DNA of 56,791 bases, taken from Cecembia sp. Lineage in GTDB: Bacteria > Bacteroidota > Bacteroidia > Cytophagales > Cyclobacteriaceae. Location: NCBI RefSeq assembly GCF_007126775.1, contig NZ_SLAP01000187.1, positions 1 to 56,791 of the forward strand, given 5' to 3'. Position 1 is the first letter of the stretch. Each line of letters starts with the position of its first letter. Positions 8,692 through 18,082 of this stretch are shown one piece after another. The notes beneath the pieces were generated by a model, which ran no database searches, was not told the DNA's origin, and saw only the letters and a program-made list of their open reading frames with translations. A program made the position numbers and the translations under genes.

Positions 8692-10149
8692 ATGAAAATA
8701 AGATTTTCTGTTGTTTTATCCTGTCTTATTCTATGCGGGATTTTGTTTTTTTCTTGCGAAGAAGATTTTGATTTTAATCCCGCTGTGGTTACAGAAGATG
8801 TAATTTTTGCAAGTGGAGAAAGGCTGAGAATTTCAGGAAGAATAATAACCAACCAAAGGATAGAGGCAATTGATCATGGTTTTTTTGTTGCTGACAATCC
8901 CTCATTCAATCAAAGTATAAAAGTATCACTTGGGGATAGGCAGGAACCAGGACGATTTCTAGGAGAAGTATCCGGTTTGAATATAGATACAAAATATTAC
9001 GTCAAGGCATTTGTTGATCTAAGTGGAGAAGTTCTTGAGGGAAATACCATAGAAATCCAGACGCTGACCCCTTCAGCATTTGATTTCACGCCCAATAATG
9101 GCCCGGATGGCTCTGTAATCAGTATTTCAGGCAAAAATTTCACAACTGATACTGAGGTTTTTTTTGGAGCAGTCAAAGGAGAGGTAATTGGGATCGATTT
9201 TGAATCAGTTCTTCGGGTGAGGGTACCTCCCATAGGTGATGAAGCTGTGGTTGCCATCAAGGTTATCAATCAAGGCAGGGAGATAATTCTCAATGGACAG
9301 TTCAGTTACAGAATAGGGCAATATACTAAAATTGCCAACTTTCCTTCCGCCATCAGGGTATTTGACGGGATATCATTACAGGAGGACAATATATTTTATT
9401 TTGGTAAAGGTTCGGACAGGGGGCAGGCTTTGAATTCAAACCTCTGGAGGTATCAGGTAGGAGATAGCAATTGGGAGCTGTTTGATTTTCCTGAGGGGGA
9501 TTTTTGGAGGTCTTTTTCCAGCAAAAACTTTTTTGGTGGTGGGTTCAGCAGCATCATCTCGCCTCAGTCTCGCAGGGATTTTTTCCGACTTGAGAATGGA
9601 GTCTTTATGCCATTAGGGGATCTTCCCTTCAATGTAGCAGATGCAGCCGCATTTGAATTACAAGGGAATCTTTATGTGGCTGGTGGGTCATTGGGAGATA
9701 TGATTTATAGGTATTCACCAGGTGATGTTGCATGGGAGATCGTGGGCAATGCGCCTTTTTCTATTGACTATACCCTGCTCAATTTTTCATATGGAAACCG
9801 GCAGTATTTTATCAATCAGGATAATAGTCGGATTTATGCTTTTGATGCGGTTACAGGTAATTGGGAATTTATTACGGTTTATCCAGGATCTTTGGGTAAT
9901 GGGAGGGGAGTGGCTGTTGCTATCGGAGATAGGGCTATAATAGGTCTTGGTAATCGCTCATTACAGATGTGGGAGCTCGATTTGATCAACAATAACTGGA
10001 TTCGGAAAAATGATTTTCCAGGTAGTGCAACTGAAAGAACAGAGGCTACCTTTCTTTGGGACGGTAAAATATATTTTACAAGAAGTGCAGAAGTTCAGGT
10101 GTTTGGAGTTCCAGGTGAATTTTGGGTTTTTGACCCATCGGGTTTCTAA
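8692..10149 (+). CDS. IPT/TIG-domain lipoprotein with kelch-like repeats
   Basis: A 485-residue predicted lipoprotein: MKIRFSVVLSCLILCGILFFSCEEDFDF has a signal peptide ending in a lipobox with Cys22, and acidic residues after it favour surface export in Bacteroidota. Residues about 30-125 resemble a fibronectin-like repeat (YYVKAFVDLSGEVLEG), residues about 128-205 an IPT/TIG fold (TPSAFDFTPNNGPDGSVISISGKNF, split here as seen), and the rest has kelch-like blades with repeated W-E and F-P-x-x turns. It lies 10 bp upstream of the TonB receptor and probably forms an outer-membrane assembly with it. The binding target is unknown. Confidence 0.78.
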   Translation: MKIRFSVVLSCLILCGILFFSCEEDFDFNPAVVTEDVIFASGERLRISGRIITNQRIEAIDHGFFVADNPSFNQSIKVSLGDRQEPGRFLGEVSGLNIDTKYYVKAFVDLSGEVLEGNTIEIQTLTPSAFDFTPNNGPDGSVISISGKNFTTDTEVFFGAVKGEVIGIDFESVLRVRVPPIGDEAVVAIKVINQGREIILNGQFSYRIGQYTKIANFPSAIRVFDGISLQEDNIFYFGKGSDRGQALNSNLWRYQVGDSNWELFDFPEGDFWRSFSSKNFFGGGFSSIISPQSRRDFFRLENGVFMPLGDLPFNVADAAAFELQGNLYVAGGSLGDMIYRYSPGDVAWEIVGNAPFSIDYTLLNFSYGNRQYFINQDNSRIYAFDAVTGNWEFITVYPGSLGNGRGVAVAIGDRAIIGLGNRSLQMWELDLINNNWIRKNDFPGSATERTEATFLWDGKIYFTRSAEVQVFGVPGEFWVFDPSGF

Positions 10150-10159
10150 ATAAAATCAT

Positions 10160-12553
10160 ATGAGGATAATTTTATTTACAGCATTATTCATTTCTTTCAC
10201 TTGTTCAGCATTTGCCCAGAGCAGAACGGTAGTGGGCCGTGATATCGGTGAACTGAAAAACCTTAAAATCAGTGGAAGAATTACGGATGAGATAACAGGA
10301 GAGGCGCTGGTGGGTGCCACCGTGACTGTAAGGGAAATCAATAAAACGGAAATAACCAATACCAACGGAAATTTTAATCTGGTATTGGACCGTGCTGAGT
10401 ACATTCTTGAATTCAGGTATGTGGGCTATGAGACGATTGTATATCCCATAGTAGCGGTAGGTGAGGGAAGGATTAATATCACCATGATTCAGGAAGATTT
10501 TACCCTAGATGATGTGGTAATTTTTGGTAGGGACCCAGAGAAAAATATCAGAAGTACTGAAATGGGAGCGATAAGTGTCAGTATGAACACCCTGAAGGAG
10601 CTGCCACCATTTTTGGGAGAAGTTGATATTATCAGATCCGTGGCTACACTGCCAGGTGTTTCACAAGTAGGCGAGGCATCATCAGGTCTTAATGTAAGGG
10701 GTGGGGGTGCTGATCAGAACCTGATTATGTTTGCCGGCGCCCCAGTTTATAACCCATCCCATTTGTTTGGTTTATTTACAGCTTTTAACCCTGATGTGGT
10801 AAATGATTTCACCTTGTACAAGGCCATAATCCCTGCAAGATTTGGAGGAAGAGGTTCTTCTATCTTAGATATAGCACCAAAATCAGGAAGTCTTACCCAA
10901 TGGGGGGGAGATTTGATGGTAGGGACAGTAACCGGAAAAGCATCAGTAAATGGACCAATTGTCAAAGATGTTGTTTCGGCACAGCTAAGTTTCAGAGGCT
11001 CTTATATTAATTGGCTATTGAATTCACTCAATAATCCGGAATTAAGGACAAGCCAGGCCAATTTCAATGATATCAATGGCATTCTATATGGAGAAATCAA
11101 CGAGAACCATAATCTGACCTATAGCTTTTATAGAAGTTACGATGATTTTGCTCTAGCTTCTGATACGACCATATCCTGGACCAATCAAAGTCAGTCTGTA
11201 CATTATTCCGGGAGGTTTGGTGAAAAGGCCGAGGTGGATTTGATAGGTTTTCATACCCTTTATGATTTCAGTATTTTCAATCAGTCAGGTATTAATAATT
11301 TTGACTTGGTGTCAGGAATTATTGATACTGGCCTCAGATTTAATTTTAGGTATAATTTCAGTGAGAGAAACAGCATCAGTTTAGGAGGGGATACCAAGAG
11401 AATTACCATTCAACCTGGTGAGTTGATCCCCGGGAGCAATGGTGAATCTGGCGTTCTTCCCCAAAAAGTTCAAAATGAATATGCCAATGAGTCTGGATTT
11501 TATTTTCAACATGATTTTGAAGTGGGTGAAAAACTTGGGTTTTCTTATGGGATTAGATATGACCTATATCAATATTTCGGTCCTAGGACCGTAAGAGAGT
11601 ATAGTCCTAATCTGCCGATAAACAGTGGAAATGTTATTGGCGAGAGAACTTATGAAGATGGGGAATTGATTCAAACCTACGATGGATGGGGTCCCCGAAT
11701 ATCTATGCGTTATTCTATAGATCCTAAGACTTCCATAAAGGCAGGTTATAATAAAATGTATCAGTTTATCCACTTGATATCCAATACGGCCACTATAGCC
11801 CCTACGGATGTTTGGAAATTGAGTGATCAGTTTTTGAGACCTCAGATAGTTGACCAATATTCTCTGGGAATTTACAAAAACTTCAAAGGGAACATTTTTG
11901 AAACTTCATTTGAGGTGTATTACAAGGATATCCAAAATGTGGTAGAATACAAGGATGGTGCTAGGCTATTGCTTCAGAACAATTTGGAAACTGAAATTAT
12001 TCCAGGGCAAGGTCAAGCTTATGGGGTAGAGGTGTATGTGAAAAAAAATCTAGGAAGGGCTACAGGTTGGGCAAGCTATACCTACTCTAGAGCCCTTAGA
12101 AGGGTGATTACTCCATTTGAGGAAGAAATTATCAATGATGGCAATTGGTTTCCTTCTAATTTTGATAGGCCTCATGATCTGACTTTGATTGGAAATTATA
12201 AACTCAGCTCCTTTACCTCTTTGTCAGCTACTTTCTTTTACAGTACGGGTAGGCCTGTTACTTTCCCTGAAGCAAAATTTGATTTTGCAGGCAATTCATT
12301 GGCATTTTTCAGAGATAGAAACCTTCAAAGAATTCCTGATTTCCACCGACTCGACCTGTCGCTTAATTTTAAGTTTGAAGGCAAAGGAAAATTTTATGAT
12401 GGAGATTGGACCTTCGCTGTCATGAATGTTTATGGTCGTAAAAACCCTTTTTCCATCTTTTTCGCCGATCAGCCTGGGGCACCACCTCAGGCTTTCAGGT
12501 TAGCGATTTTGGGAGTGCCATTACCTACATTAAGCTATTCTCTTAAATTCTAA
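10160..12553 (+). CDS. TonB-dependent receptor with carboxypeptidase-regulatory-like domain
   Basis: A 797-residue outer-membrane active transporter. The signal peptide (residues 1-19, ending CSAFA) is followed by a CarboxypepD-reg-like beta-sandwich (about 35-115: KISGRITDEITGEALVGATV to FRYVGYETIVYP), a plug (about 125-235: EVDIIRSVATLPGVSQVGE, LNVRGGGADQNLIMFAGAP) and a barrel to the C-terminus, which ends LSYSLKF. It lacks a SusD partner; instead it sits between an IPT/kelch lipoprotein and a DUF4249 lipoprotein. The substrate is unknown; the context does not suggest glycans, since no glycoside hydrolase is near. Confidence 0.9.
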   Translation: MRIILFTALFISFTCSAFAQSRTVVGRDIGELKNLKISGRITDEITGEALVGATVTVREINKTEITNTNGNFNLVLDRAEYILEFRYVGYETIVYPIVAVGEGRINITMIQEDFTLDDVVIFGRDPEKNIRSTEMGAISVSMNTLKELPPFLGEVDIIRSVATLPGVSQVGEASSGLNVRGGGADQNLIMFAGAPVYNPSHLFGLFTAFNPDVVNDFTLYKAIIPARFGGRGSSILDIAPKSGSLTQWGGDLMVGTVTGKASVNGPIVKDVVSAQLSFRGSYINWLLNSLNNPELRTSQANFNDINGILYGEINENHNLTYSFYRSYDDFALASDTTISWTNQSQSVHYSGRFGEKAEVDLIGFHTLYDFSIFNQSGINNFDLVSGIIDTGLRFNFRYNFSERNSISLGGDTKRITIQPGELIPGSNGESGVLPQKVQNEYANESGFYFQHDFEVGEKLGFSYGIRYDLYQYFGPRTVREYSPNLPINSGNVIGERTYEDGELIQTYDGWGPRISMRYSIDPKTSIKAGYNKMYQFIHLISNTATIAPTDVWKLSDQFLRPQIVDQYSLGIYKNFKGNIFETSFEVYYKDIQNVVEYKDGARLLLQNNLETEIIPGQGQAYGVEVYVKKNLGRATGWASYTYSRALRRVITPFEEEIINDGNWFPSNFDRPHDLTLIGNYKLSSFTSLSATFFYSTGRPVTFPEAKFDFAGNSLAFFRDRNLQRIPDFHRLDLSLNFKFEGKGKFYDGDWTFAVMNVYGRKNPFSIFFADQPGAPPQAFRLAILGVPLPTLSYSLKF

Positions 12554-12557
12554 ATCC

Positions 12558-13631
12558 ATGCTCAAAAGGTTTATTCATTTATTTTATATCCTTTTCCTAT
12601 TGCCTTTTTCCTGTATCGATCCTTACAATTTAGCTTTAGAAGAAGGAGAGCAATTATTGACTGTAGAGGGTTTCATCAATACAATGCCTGGCCCTCATGC
12701 TATCCGGCTGACACGTACGGATACTTATGGATCGGTATTTGAAGGGTTGATCAGGCCCATACGTCAGGCCCAGGTCAATGTGAGGGATTCGGAGGGGCTT
12801 GTTACATTTTTGGAAGAAGTAGAACCTGGTGTTTACCATACGCCAGTTGGTTTTCAGGCCCAGATAGGATTGAGCTATACTTTGCAGATCCAACTATTGA
12901 ACGGAAGGCTATATTCTTCTTTTCCTGAAAAGGTAAACCCAGTAGCTCCGATAGATTCCGTTTCCATAAGAAGTGTGAGTGTAGCTACAGATAATCGGTT
13001 GCAGGATAGGGTAGGAGTGCAACTTTTGGCACATTTCAAAGATCCTGGAGATCAGAATAATTTTTATTATTGGAGAACTACTCCAGGGACTTATGTGGTG
13101 GTAGCCAATCCGGAATTATTTACCAATCCACCAAATCACCCTACCAATCCTAGAGGACCCAATCCGAAAGATTGTTGCGACATTTGCTACCTGACTGAAA
13201 ATAACCGCATACAAAATTTTGCCATTGCTTCAGATGAGGACTTTAACGGTTTGGACACCAGACAGACCATTACCTTTATTGAGGACAATGGATCAAGGTT
13301 TAAAAGGACTTACAGGACAGAAGTATTACAAATGGGTATTACACAGAATGCACACCGCTTTCTGAGACTGGTAGATCAACAATTGAGCATTACAGGGAGC
13401 GTATTTGACCAGCCACCTGCCAATATCCGAGGCAATATGATCAGTTTGGATGACCCTGATGAGCTCGTCTTGGGTTATTTCATTGCAGCAGATGTTAAAT
13501 CGCAGGTTGTGTATATCGATAACCAGGACCTGGAATTTCTGGCTACGCCAAGGATTATTGCTGATGACTGCAGAACGGTTCCCAATGCGACCCTGAATCC
13601 CCCTTCTTTTTGGAATCCACCCTCCAATTAA
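12558..13631 (+). CDS. DUF4249 lipoprotein, TonB-receptor partner
   Basis: A 357-residue predicted lipoprotein with lipobox LPFSC (Cys19). The conserved DUF4249 pattern is visible: LLTVEGFINTMPGPHAIRLTRT, then QAQVNVRDSEG, YTLQIQLLNGRLYSS, a central Cys-rich patch (KDCCDICYLT) and a late QVVYIDNQ region. DUF4249 genes regularly follow TonB-dependent receptors in Bacteroidota. Its start lies 4 bp after the receptor's stop, so it is probably an accessory surface or periplasmic subunit of that receptor. The function of the family is unknown. Confidence 0.85.
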   Translation: MLKRFIHLFYILFLLPFSCIDPYNLALEEGEQLLTVEGFINTMPGPHAIRLTRTDTYGSVFEGLIRPIRQAQVNVRDSEGLVTFLEEVEPGVYHTPVGFQAQIGLSYTLQIQLLNGRLYSSFPEKVNPVAPIDSVSIRSVSVATDNRLQDRVGVQLLAHFKDPGDQNNFYYWRTTPGTYVVVANPELFTNPPNHPTNPRGPNPKDCCDICYLTENNRIQNFAIASDEDFNGLDTRQTITFIEDNGSRFKRTYRTEVLQMGITQNAHRFLRLVDQQLSITGSVFDQPPANIRGNMISLDDPDELVLGYFIAADVKSQVVYIDNQDLEFLATPRIIADDCRTVPNATLNPPSFWNPPSN

Positions 13632-13633
13632 AT

Positions 13634-14965
13634 TCAGCTTTCAAGCGTTGATTCTTTGAAAATTATTCCTTCTTCCTCAAGCTTATTGAGGATAGGGTTA
13701 TAGAATTCGGCACTGATCGGTAGTCTTAAACCTCTGGACTGGATAGTTCCGTCCAAAAAAAGATCTACAGCCATGGCTAAGGGTAGTCCAACTGTTTTTG
13801 CCATTGCTGTATGCACCTGGTTTTCCCCTTTGCAGACCAAACTTGAGGTAATGGTTTTCAATCCTTCAGGTGTTTTAACTTCAAATAAATGCTGCATGAC
13901 AATCATGTCTTTGTCATCGGGTTGTAGTGCCCATTTTCTTTCCAATAAATCCTGCAATAAACTGGCGGGACTGCCTTTGGTTTTGGACATGGGTATTTCT
14001 TCAAGAAGGCCCAACCATTTTATTTTCTCCATGATTTTTGCATTTACCGAAGGCAAAAGTTCATAGATTTTTTCTTCAATAGTTTTCGATGCATGGAATG
14101 GCAGGAAAGCATTGATAAACTCTCTAGCCGTAAAACCATCAGGTAAATCCATTTCAAAGGTATCGTCAGTCATGCCGAGTTGAACAAAAACATCCCAGCT
14201 CCCACAAAATCCAGTCCTTCTTAGCGTACCTCTCAAGAGGGTAGGAATATCTTGTAATCCATAAATCTTCCTGTAGGTCAAAGAGTCTCTATTGGGATAA
14301 GCGTCAAATCCACCAACTTCATCGAAGTGGACTTTTTCCAATCTTCTAAAGAGCATATGGTAGGGGATAAATTTGTATTTGCCATTGCGTATAAACCTGG
14401 ACATTCCCTGTCCTGCTAAGACTACATTTCTAGGGTTCCAGGTGAACTTGTACTTCCATGGGTTGTCTTCGCTTTCAGGAGCAAGGACACCGCCCGTGTA
14501 GGATTTAAAAGCAGTTATTTCATGTCCTTTCTTTTTTTCATGATCAATTATCCGCATGGCAGACATATGATCAATTCCGGGATCCAACCCACATTCATTC
14601 AAAAAAAGCAGATTTTTGGAGGCTATTTCCTCCTTTAATCTGCGTAAATCTTCCGATTCATAGGAAGCGGAGAAAAAGTGTTTTCCTAGCTCAAGACAAT
14701 CTTTGGCAATAAGCGGGTGTAAAAAAGCCGGAAGCATGGAGACAACCAAATCGGAGTTGGCGATTATTCTTCTCCTTGCATCCGTATCATCAATGGCCAA
14801 TTCAACAGCTTTGCCAGCAGCGTGTCCATTTATTTTTTTCAAAGCAACGTCAAGTTGAAGATCGGCAACTGTAATTTCTCTATTTTTTTCCAGGGCAGAC
14901 TTCAAAAGGTACTCAATCAAATAAGTGGAAGATTTGCCAGCACCGATGATCAGGATTTTCTTCAT
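13634..14965 (-). CDS. saccharopine dehydrogenase-like oxidoreductase
   Basis: A 443-residue protein with an N-terminal Rossmann fold (KKILIIGAGKSSTYLIEYLL) and the saccharopine reductase C-terminal domain (NECGLDPGIDHMSAMRIID, FKSYTGGVLAPESEDNPWKYKFTWNPRNV, KTVGLPLAMAVDLFLDG). In bacteria such enzymes act in lysine metabolism or carboxyspermidine/carboxynorspermidine synthesis; this sequence looks more like the lysine-degradation type. It converges on the DUF4249 gene with 2 bp between stops. Substrate not established. Confidence 0.8.
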   Translation of the reverse strand: MKKILIIGAGKSSTYLIEYLLKSALEKNREITVADLQLDVALKKINGHAAGKAVELAIDDTDARRRIIANSDLVVSMLPAFLHPLIAKDCLELGKHFFSASYESEDLRRLKEEIASKNLLFLNECGLDPGIDHMSAMRIIDHEKKKGHEITAFKSYTGGVLAPESEDNPWKYKFTWNPRNVVLAGQGMSRFIRNGKYKFIPYHMLFRRLEKVHFDEVGGFDAYPNRDSLTYRKIYGLQDIPTLLRGTLRRTGFCGSWDVFVQLGMTDDTFEMDLPDGFTAREFINAFLPFHASKTIEEKIYELLPSVNAKIMEKIKWLGLLEEIPMSKTKGSPASLLQDLLERKWALQPDDKDMIVMQHLFEVKTPEGLKTITSSLVCKGENQVHTAMAKTVGLPLAMAVDLFLDGTIQSRGLRLPISAEFYNPILNKLEEEGIIFKESTLES

Positions 14966-15100
14966 TTTATATTTTTCTATTGAATTGACAATACAAGTTG
15001 GGAAAAAAGAACCATGCTCAAAAGTGAGAAGGGATAAATTCCATGAAAAGTAACTTTCCGCTTTTTTTTTCGTTAATTCAAATCATTTTTAACTGGAAAT

Positions 15101-15583
15101 ATGCGCAAAAAGATTGAGATGAAAGTAGCGCTTGAGGTTTACCCCCCTCAAGAATGGTCTGAAGAAGATCGGGTACTGACTGAAATGGCAAAAAACATCA
15201 TGCAACAGGCATATGCTCCCTATTCCGATTTTTTGGTAGGTGCAGCCTTGCTTTTGGAAAATGGAGAAAAGTTTGCGGCCAATAATCAGGAAAATGTTTC
15301 TTTTCCGGTAGGTGTTTGTGCAGAGAGGGCTGTGCTAAGTTATGCTACCGGCAACCATCCTGAATCCAGACCCGTAAAAATAATCATCGTTGCCAAAAAA
15401 AGGGCCTCAGATAGGTATGCAACAGTTACACCTTGTGGACTTTGTAGACAGACCATCAATGAGTATGAACTCAAGTTTGATAATGCTATCCAAGTCATGA
15501 TGTTGCGACCTGATGGCAATCTTTTGGTAGCCAAAAATATTGAACAATTGTTGCCTTTTAGATTCAATGATTTAAATGCCTGA
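15101..15583 (+). CDS. cdd: cytidine deaminase
   Basis: Deaminates cytidine and deoxycytidine to uridine forms in pyrimidine salvage. The zinc-site motifs are complete: VCAERA (ligand C73, proton shuttle E75) and PCGLC (ligands C112 and C115), the three-cysteine pattern of homotetrameric enzymes. The N-terminal YAPYSDFLVGAALLLENG and NNQENVSFPVGVCAER are typical. An internal ATG at residue 7 is an alternative start. Its stop overlaps the ATG of the next gene (TGATG), implying translational coupling. Confidence 0.92.
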   Translation: MRKKIEMKVALEVYPPQEWSEEDRVLTEMAKNIMQQAYAPYSDFLVGAALLLENGEKFAANNQENVSFPVGVCAERAVLSYATGNHPESRPVKIIIVAKKRASDRYATVTPCGLCRQTINEYELKFDNAIQVMMLRPDGNLLVAKNIEQLLPFRFNDLNA

Positions 15584-16224
15584 TGAAAAACGCGATAAGA
15601 TACGAGCATCAAGCCCATTTTAGAATTTCCCATTTGGTAAACAGGAACGAAAATGAAATACTTTTTGCCCTTCATGGTTACGGACAGTTATCTGAGTACT
15701 TTTTGAAAAAAATGAAGCCTCTGTTCCAAGAAGAGCGGTTGATCGTTGTTCCTGAAGCAACCAACCATGCCTATCTTGAGGGGTTTTCAGGAAGGGTAGG
15801 TGCGAATTGGATGACTAAACATGAGCGGGAGGCTGCCATTCAAAACAACAACAAATACCTGAATGCAATTTTGGATTCCATACTGGTCAAATACAATTAC
15901 AGGCCAACTTTAAAAGTGCTTGGTTTTTCTCAAGGGGCGGCTACAGCTACCCGTTGGGTGAGCCAACTGACCATGCCTGTAGATACCCTCATTCTTTGGG
16001 GAGGAGGTTTTGCACATGATCTTAATCCAGAAAAATTCGGCAGCAAATTAAAGCAAAGTAAATGTTTCATCGCTTTGGGGGAGCAGGATGGCATGATAAC
16101 TGAGGAGTCACTGCTTAAGCAGGAAGAGTTGATAAATTCCCTGAGTATCAAGGCCGAAAAGGTGCGCTATCCTGGAGGACATGATTTGGACACTGAGCTG
16201 TTGTCCCGCTTATTGAATATTTAG
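15583..16224 (+). CDS. alpha/beta hydrolase, phospholipase/carboxylesterase-like
   Basis: A 213-residue cytosolic serine hydrolase. LFALHGYGQ supplies the oxyanion loop, LGFSQGAATATRW the nucleophile elbow, ALGEQDGMIT the acid and YPGGHDLDTELL the catalytic His. The size and GFSQG elbow fit the carboxylesterase/thioesterase (YpfH-like) group. It overlaps cdd by 1 bp. The natural substrate is unknown. Confidence 0.8.
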   Translation: MKNAIRYEHQAHFRISHLVNRNENEILFALHGYGQLSEYFLKKMKPLFQEERLIVVPEATNHAYLEGFSGRVGANWMTKHEREAAIQNNNKYLNAILDSILVKYNYRPTLKVLGFSQGAATATRWVSQLTMPVDTLILWGGGFAHDLNPEKFGSKLKQSKCFIALGEQDGMITEESLLKQEELINSLSIKAEKVRYPGGHDLDTELLSRLLNI

Positions 16225-16308
16225 CTAGATATTTTAATGACAATAAAAAACTGTTTGATTTTAAGCTACAGTTAGTTAATTTTCTCAAAATTTTATGATT
16301 CATTTCAA

Positions 16309-16749
16309 ATGCTTACCCTATCAGAAAAAGAAGTCGAGAACATAGCGGCACAGCTGCTCAAAGGAATGATCTGTTTTTATCAACTGGATAAGAAAAAACT
16401 CCACCACCTTCCCGACGATGAAGATTATTTCAATTATGATCTTACTCCAGAAGAAGAGGACATTCTTGACGAAATCGACGAGGATCCTGATAATTTTGCC
16501 GAGTTTACCAGAATGGAACCGGCTCAGGAGCATCAAATGATGGAGAATTTTGTGGAAAGAGTCGTGAAAGAGAGGAATTTTCAGGATGAATTATTCAATG
16601 CCCTGAGTAAGCCCAAAGCGGCCACAGCCTTCAAATTTTTAATTGACAGTTCAGGAAAGTACAATGAAAGGTGGAGCACCTACCGGCTGGATAAGTACAA
16701 AGATTGGGTGAAGGAGCAGGTTGACATTTTTAATGTTGCTGAAGAGTAA
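16309..16749 (+). CDS. UPF0158 family protein
   Basis: A 146-residue acidic protein of unknown function. The C-terminal half shows the family pattern: a segment of F-x-D-x-L-F-N-A-L-S-K-P-K-A-A-x-x-F-K-F-L followed by YNERWSTYRLDKYKDWVKEQ. The N-terminal half is very rich in Asp and Glu. A weak promoter may precede it: TTTG at 16254 and TAATTTTC at 16277, 19 bp apart, with one mismatch in the second box. It converges on the ABC-transporter genes. Confidence 0.75.
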   Translation: MLTLSEKEVENIAAQLLKGMICFYQLDKKKLHHLPDDEDYFNYDLTPEEEDILDEIDEDPDNFAEFTRMEPAQEHQMMENFVERVVKERNFQDELFNALSKPKAATAFKFLIDSSGKYNERWSTYRLDKYKDWVKEQVDIFNVAEE

Positions 16750-16774
16750 AATGTAACCGCCATTTGCGCTGCTT

Positions 16775-18082
16775 TTATGCAGATTTAAGCCATTTCCAGA
16801 TTGTCTTATAGTTTATCTTGGTTCCATGAATAAGGATTCCTATGCGATAAATTTTCCCGGCAATCCATGTACTAAAAATGAATCCTATCACCAGGAGTGA
16901 CATAGATAGTAGCAGATCAGAAAAGGGTATGCCATAACTCGCCCTTCCCATCATGGCAATAGGGGATGTAAAGGGGATTATAGATAGCCAAAAAGAGGCC
17001 TTGCTGTTAGGGTCATCCAATACGAAAATAAAGAGTCCTAAGTAGGCAATCAGTAAGGGAATGGTGATGGGGAGCATAAACTGTTGGGCTTCTGAGGGAG
17101 CGTCTATAGCGGCCCCAATGGCTGCAAATAATGCACCGTAAAGAAGGTAGCCCCCTAAAAAGTAAAAGATAAAGGTTAGTATCAATTGAAAGAAATTGAT
17201 ATTTTGAATTACCTGAATGGCTTGGTACAAACTGCTATTGGTAGGAAGTTGCTGGTTAAGTTCCGCACTGCCCATTTCCATCAATTGCTGCTGAGGCATC
17301 TGTAAGCCTAGGTAGCCGATCACAAACGTGGACAATGTGCCTATGAGAATAATCCAGATCAGAAACTGGGTCAGCCCTACTGCACCAATACCAATTATTT
17401 TCCCCAGCATCAATTGGAAAGGCCTGATTGAAGAAACAAGTATTTCAATAATTCTGCTTGATTTTTCTTCAATTACACCCTGCATGATCTGATTCCCATA
17501 GATGAAAATGAAAATATAAATCATAATGCCAGCCAGAAAGCCTAGAGCGTAATTGACCGTTGCATCGGCTATTTTTTCTTCTCCCGAAAAATCCAGCGTT
17601 ACAGTTTGAAGGTTTACTTTGGTTCTATAAGCATCTAGTATATCCGGATCTATTCCGGCTTCATATAGTTTTTGTTCCTCAATTCTTCTTTTCAGGCTTC
17701 CTTCAATAAAAGAAGTCAGTCCCATACTAGGAGTCGAATTGCTATAATAGGTGATTCCTTTTGGATTGGAGATGTCCAGAGTAGGGATATAAATTAGCCC
17801 AAAACGTTCACCTTCCCTGACCATTCTTTTTGCATCTTCAAAAGATGTATTGGAAAAGGAGAATGCATATTGTTCCGAGCTTTCGATAAAAAAGAAGTTG
17901 TTTTCATCTACGACTTCAATGATACTCAGATAAGGCCTATCTACATCATCCAATGCAATCCATAGGAAGAAGCCCATAATTGCAGGGAATATAAGTGGGG
18001 TCAGCAAGGTGGCCAACAAAAAAGATTTCTTTTGGACCCTGGACAAGTACTCTCTCTTGATAACAAGCCAGACTTTATCCAT
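16775..18082 (-). CDS. ABC-2 type transporter permease (NatB-like)
   Basis: A 435-residue permease. One helix near the N-terminus (SFLLATLLTPLIFPAIMGFFLWIAL), a large extracytoplasmic domain (about residues 45-175) and five or six helices in the C-terminal half (GIMIYIFIFIYGNQIMQGVIEEKSSRIIEILVSS split across the coupling helix) are the layout of NatB/YhaP-type exporters. Its ATG overlaps the ATPase gene by 8 bp. Sodium export is one role known in this group, but substrate cannot be read from sequence. Confidence 0.86.
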   Translation of the reverse strand: MDKVWLVIKREYLSRVQKKSFLLATLLTPLIFPAIMGFFLWIALDDVDRPYLSIIEVVDENNFFFIESSEQYAFSFSNTSFEDAKRMVREGERFGLIYIPTLDISNPKGITYYSNSTPSMGLTSFIEGSLKRRIEEQKLYEAGIDPDILDAYRTKVNLQTVTLDFSGEEKIADATVNYALGFLAGIMIYIFIFIYGNQIMQGVIEEKSSRIIEILVSSIRPFQLMLGKIIGIGAVGLTQFLIWIILIGTLSTFVIGYLGLQMPQQQLMEMGSAELNQQLPTNSSLYQAIQVIQNINFFQLILTFIFYFLGGYLLYGALFAAIGAAIDAPSEAQQFMLPITIPLLIAYLGLFIFVLDDPNSKASFWLSIIPFTSPIAMMGRASYGIPFSDLLLSMSLLVIGFIFSTWIAGKIYRIGILIHGTKINYKTIWKWLKSA

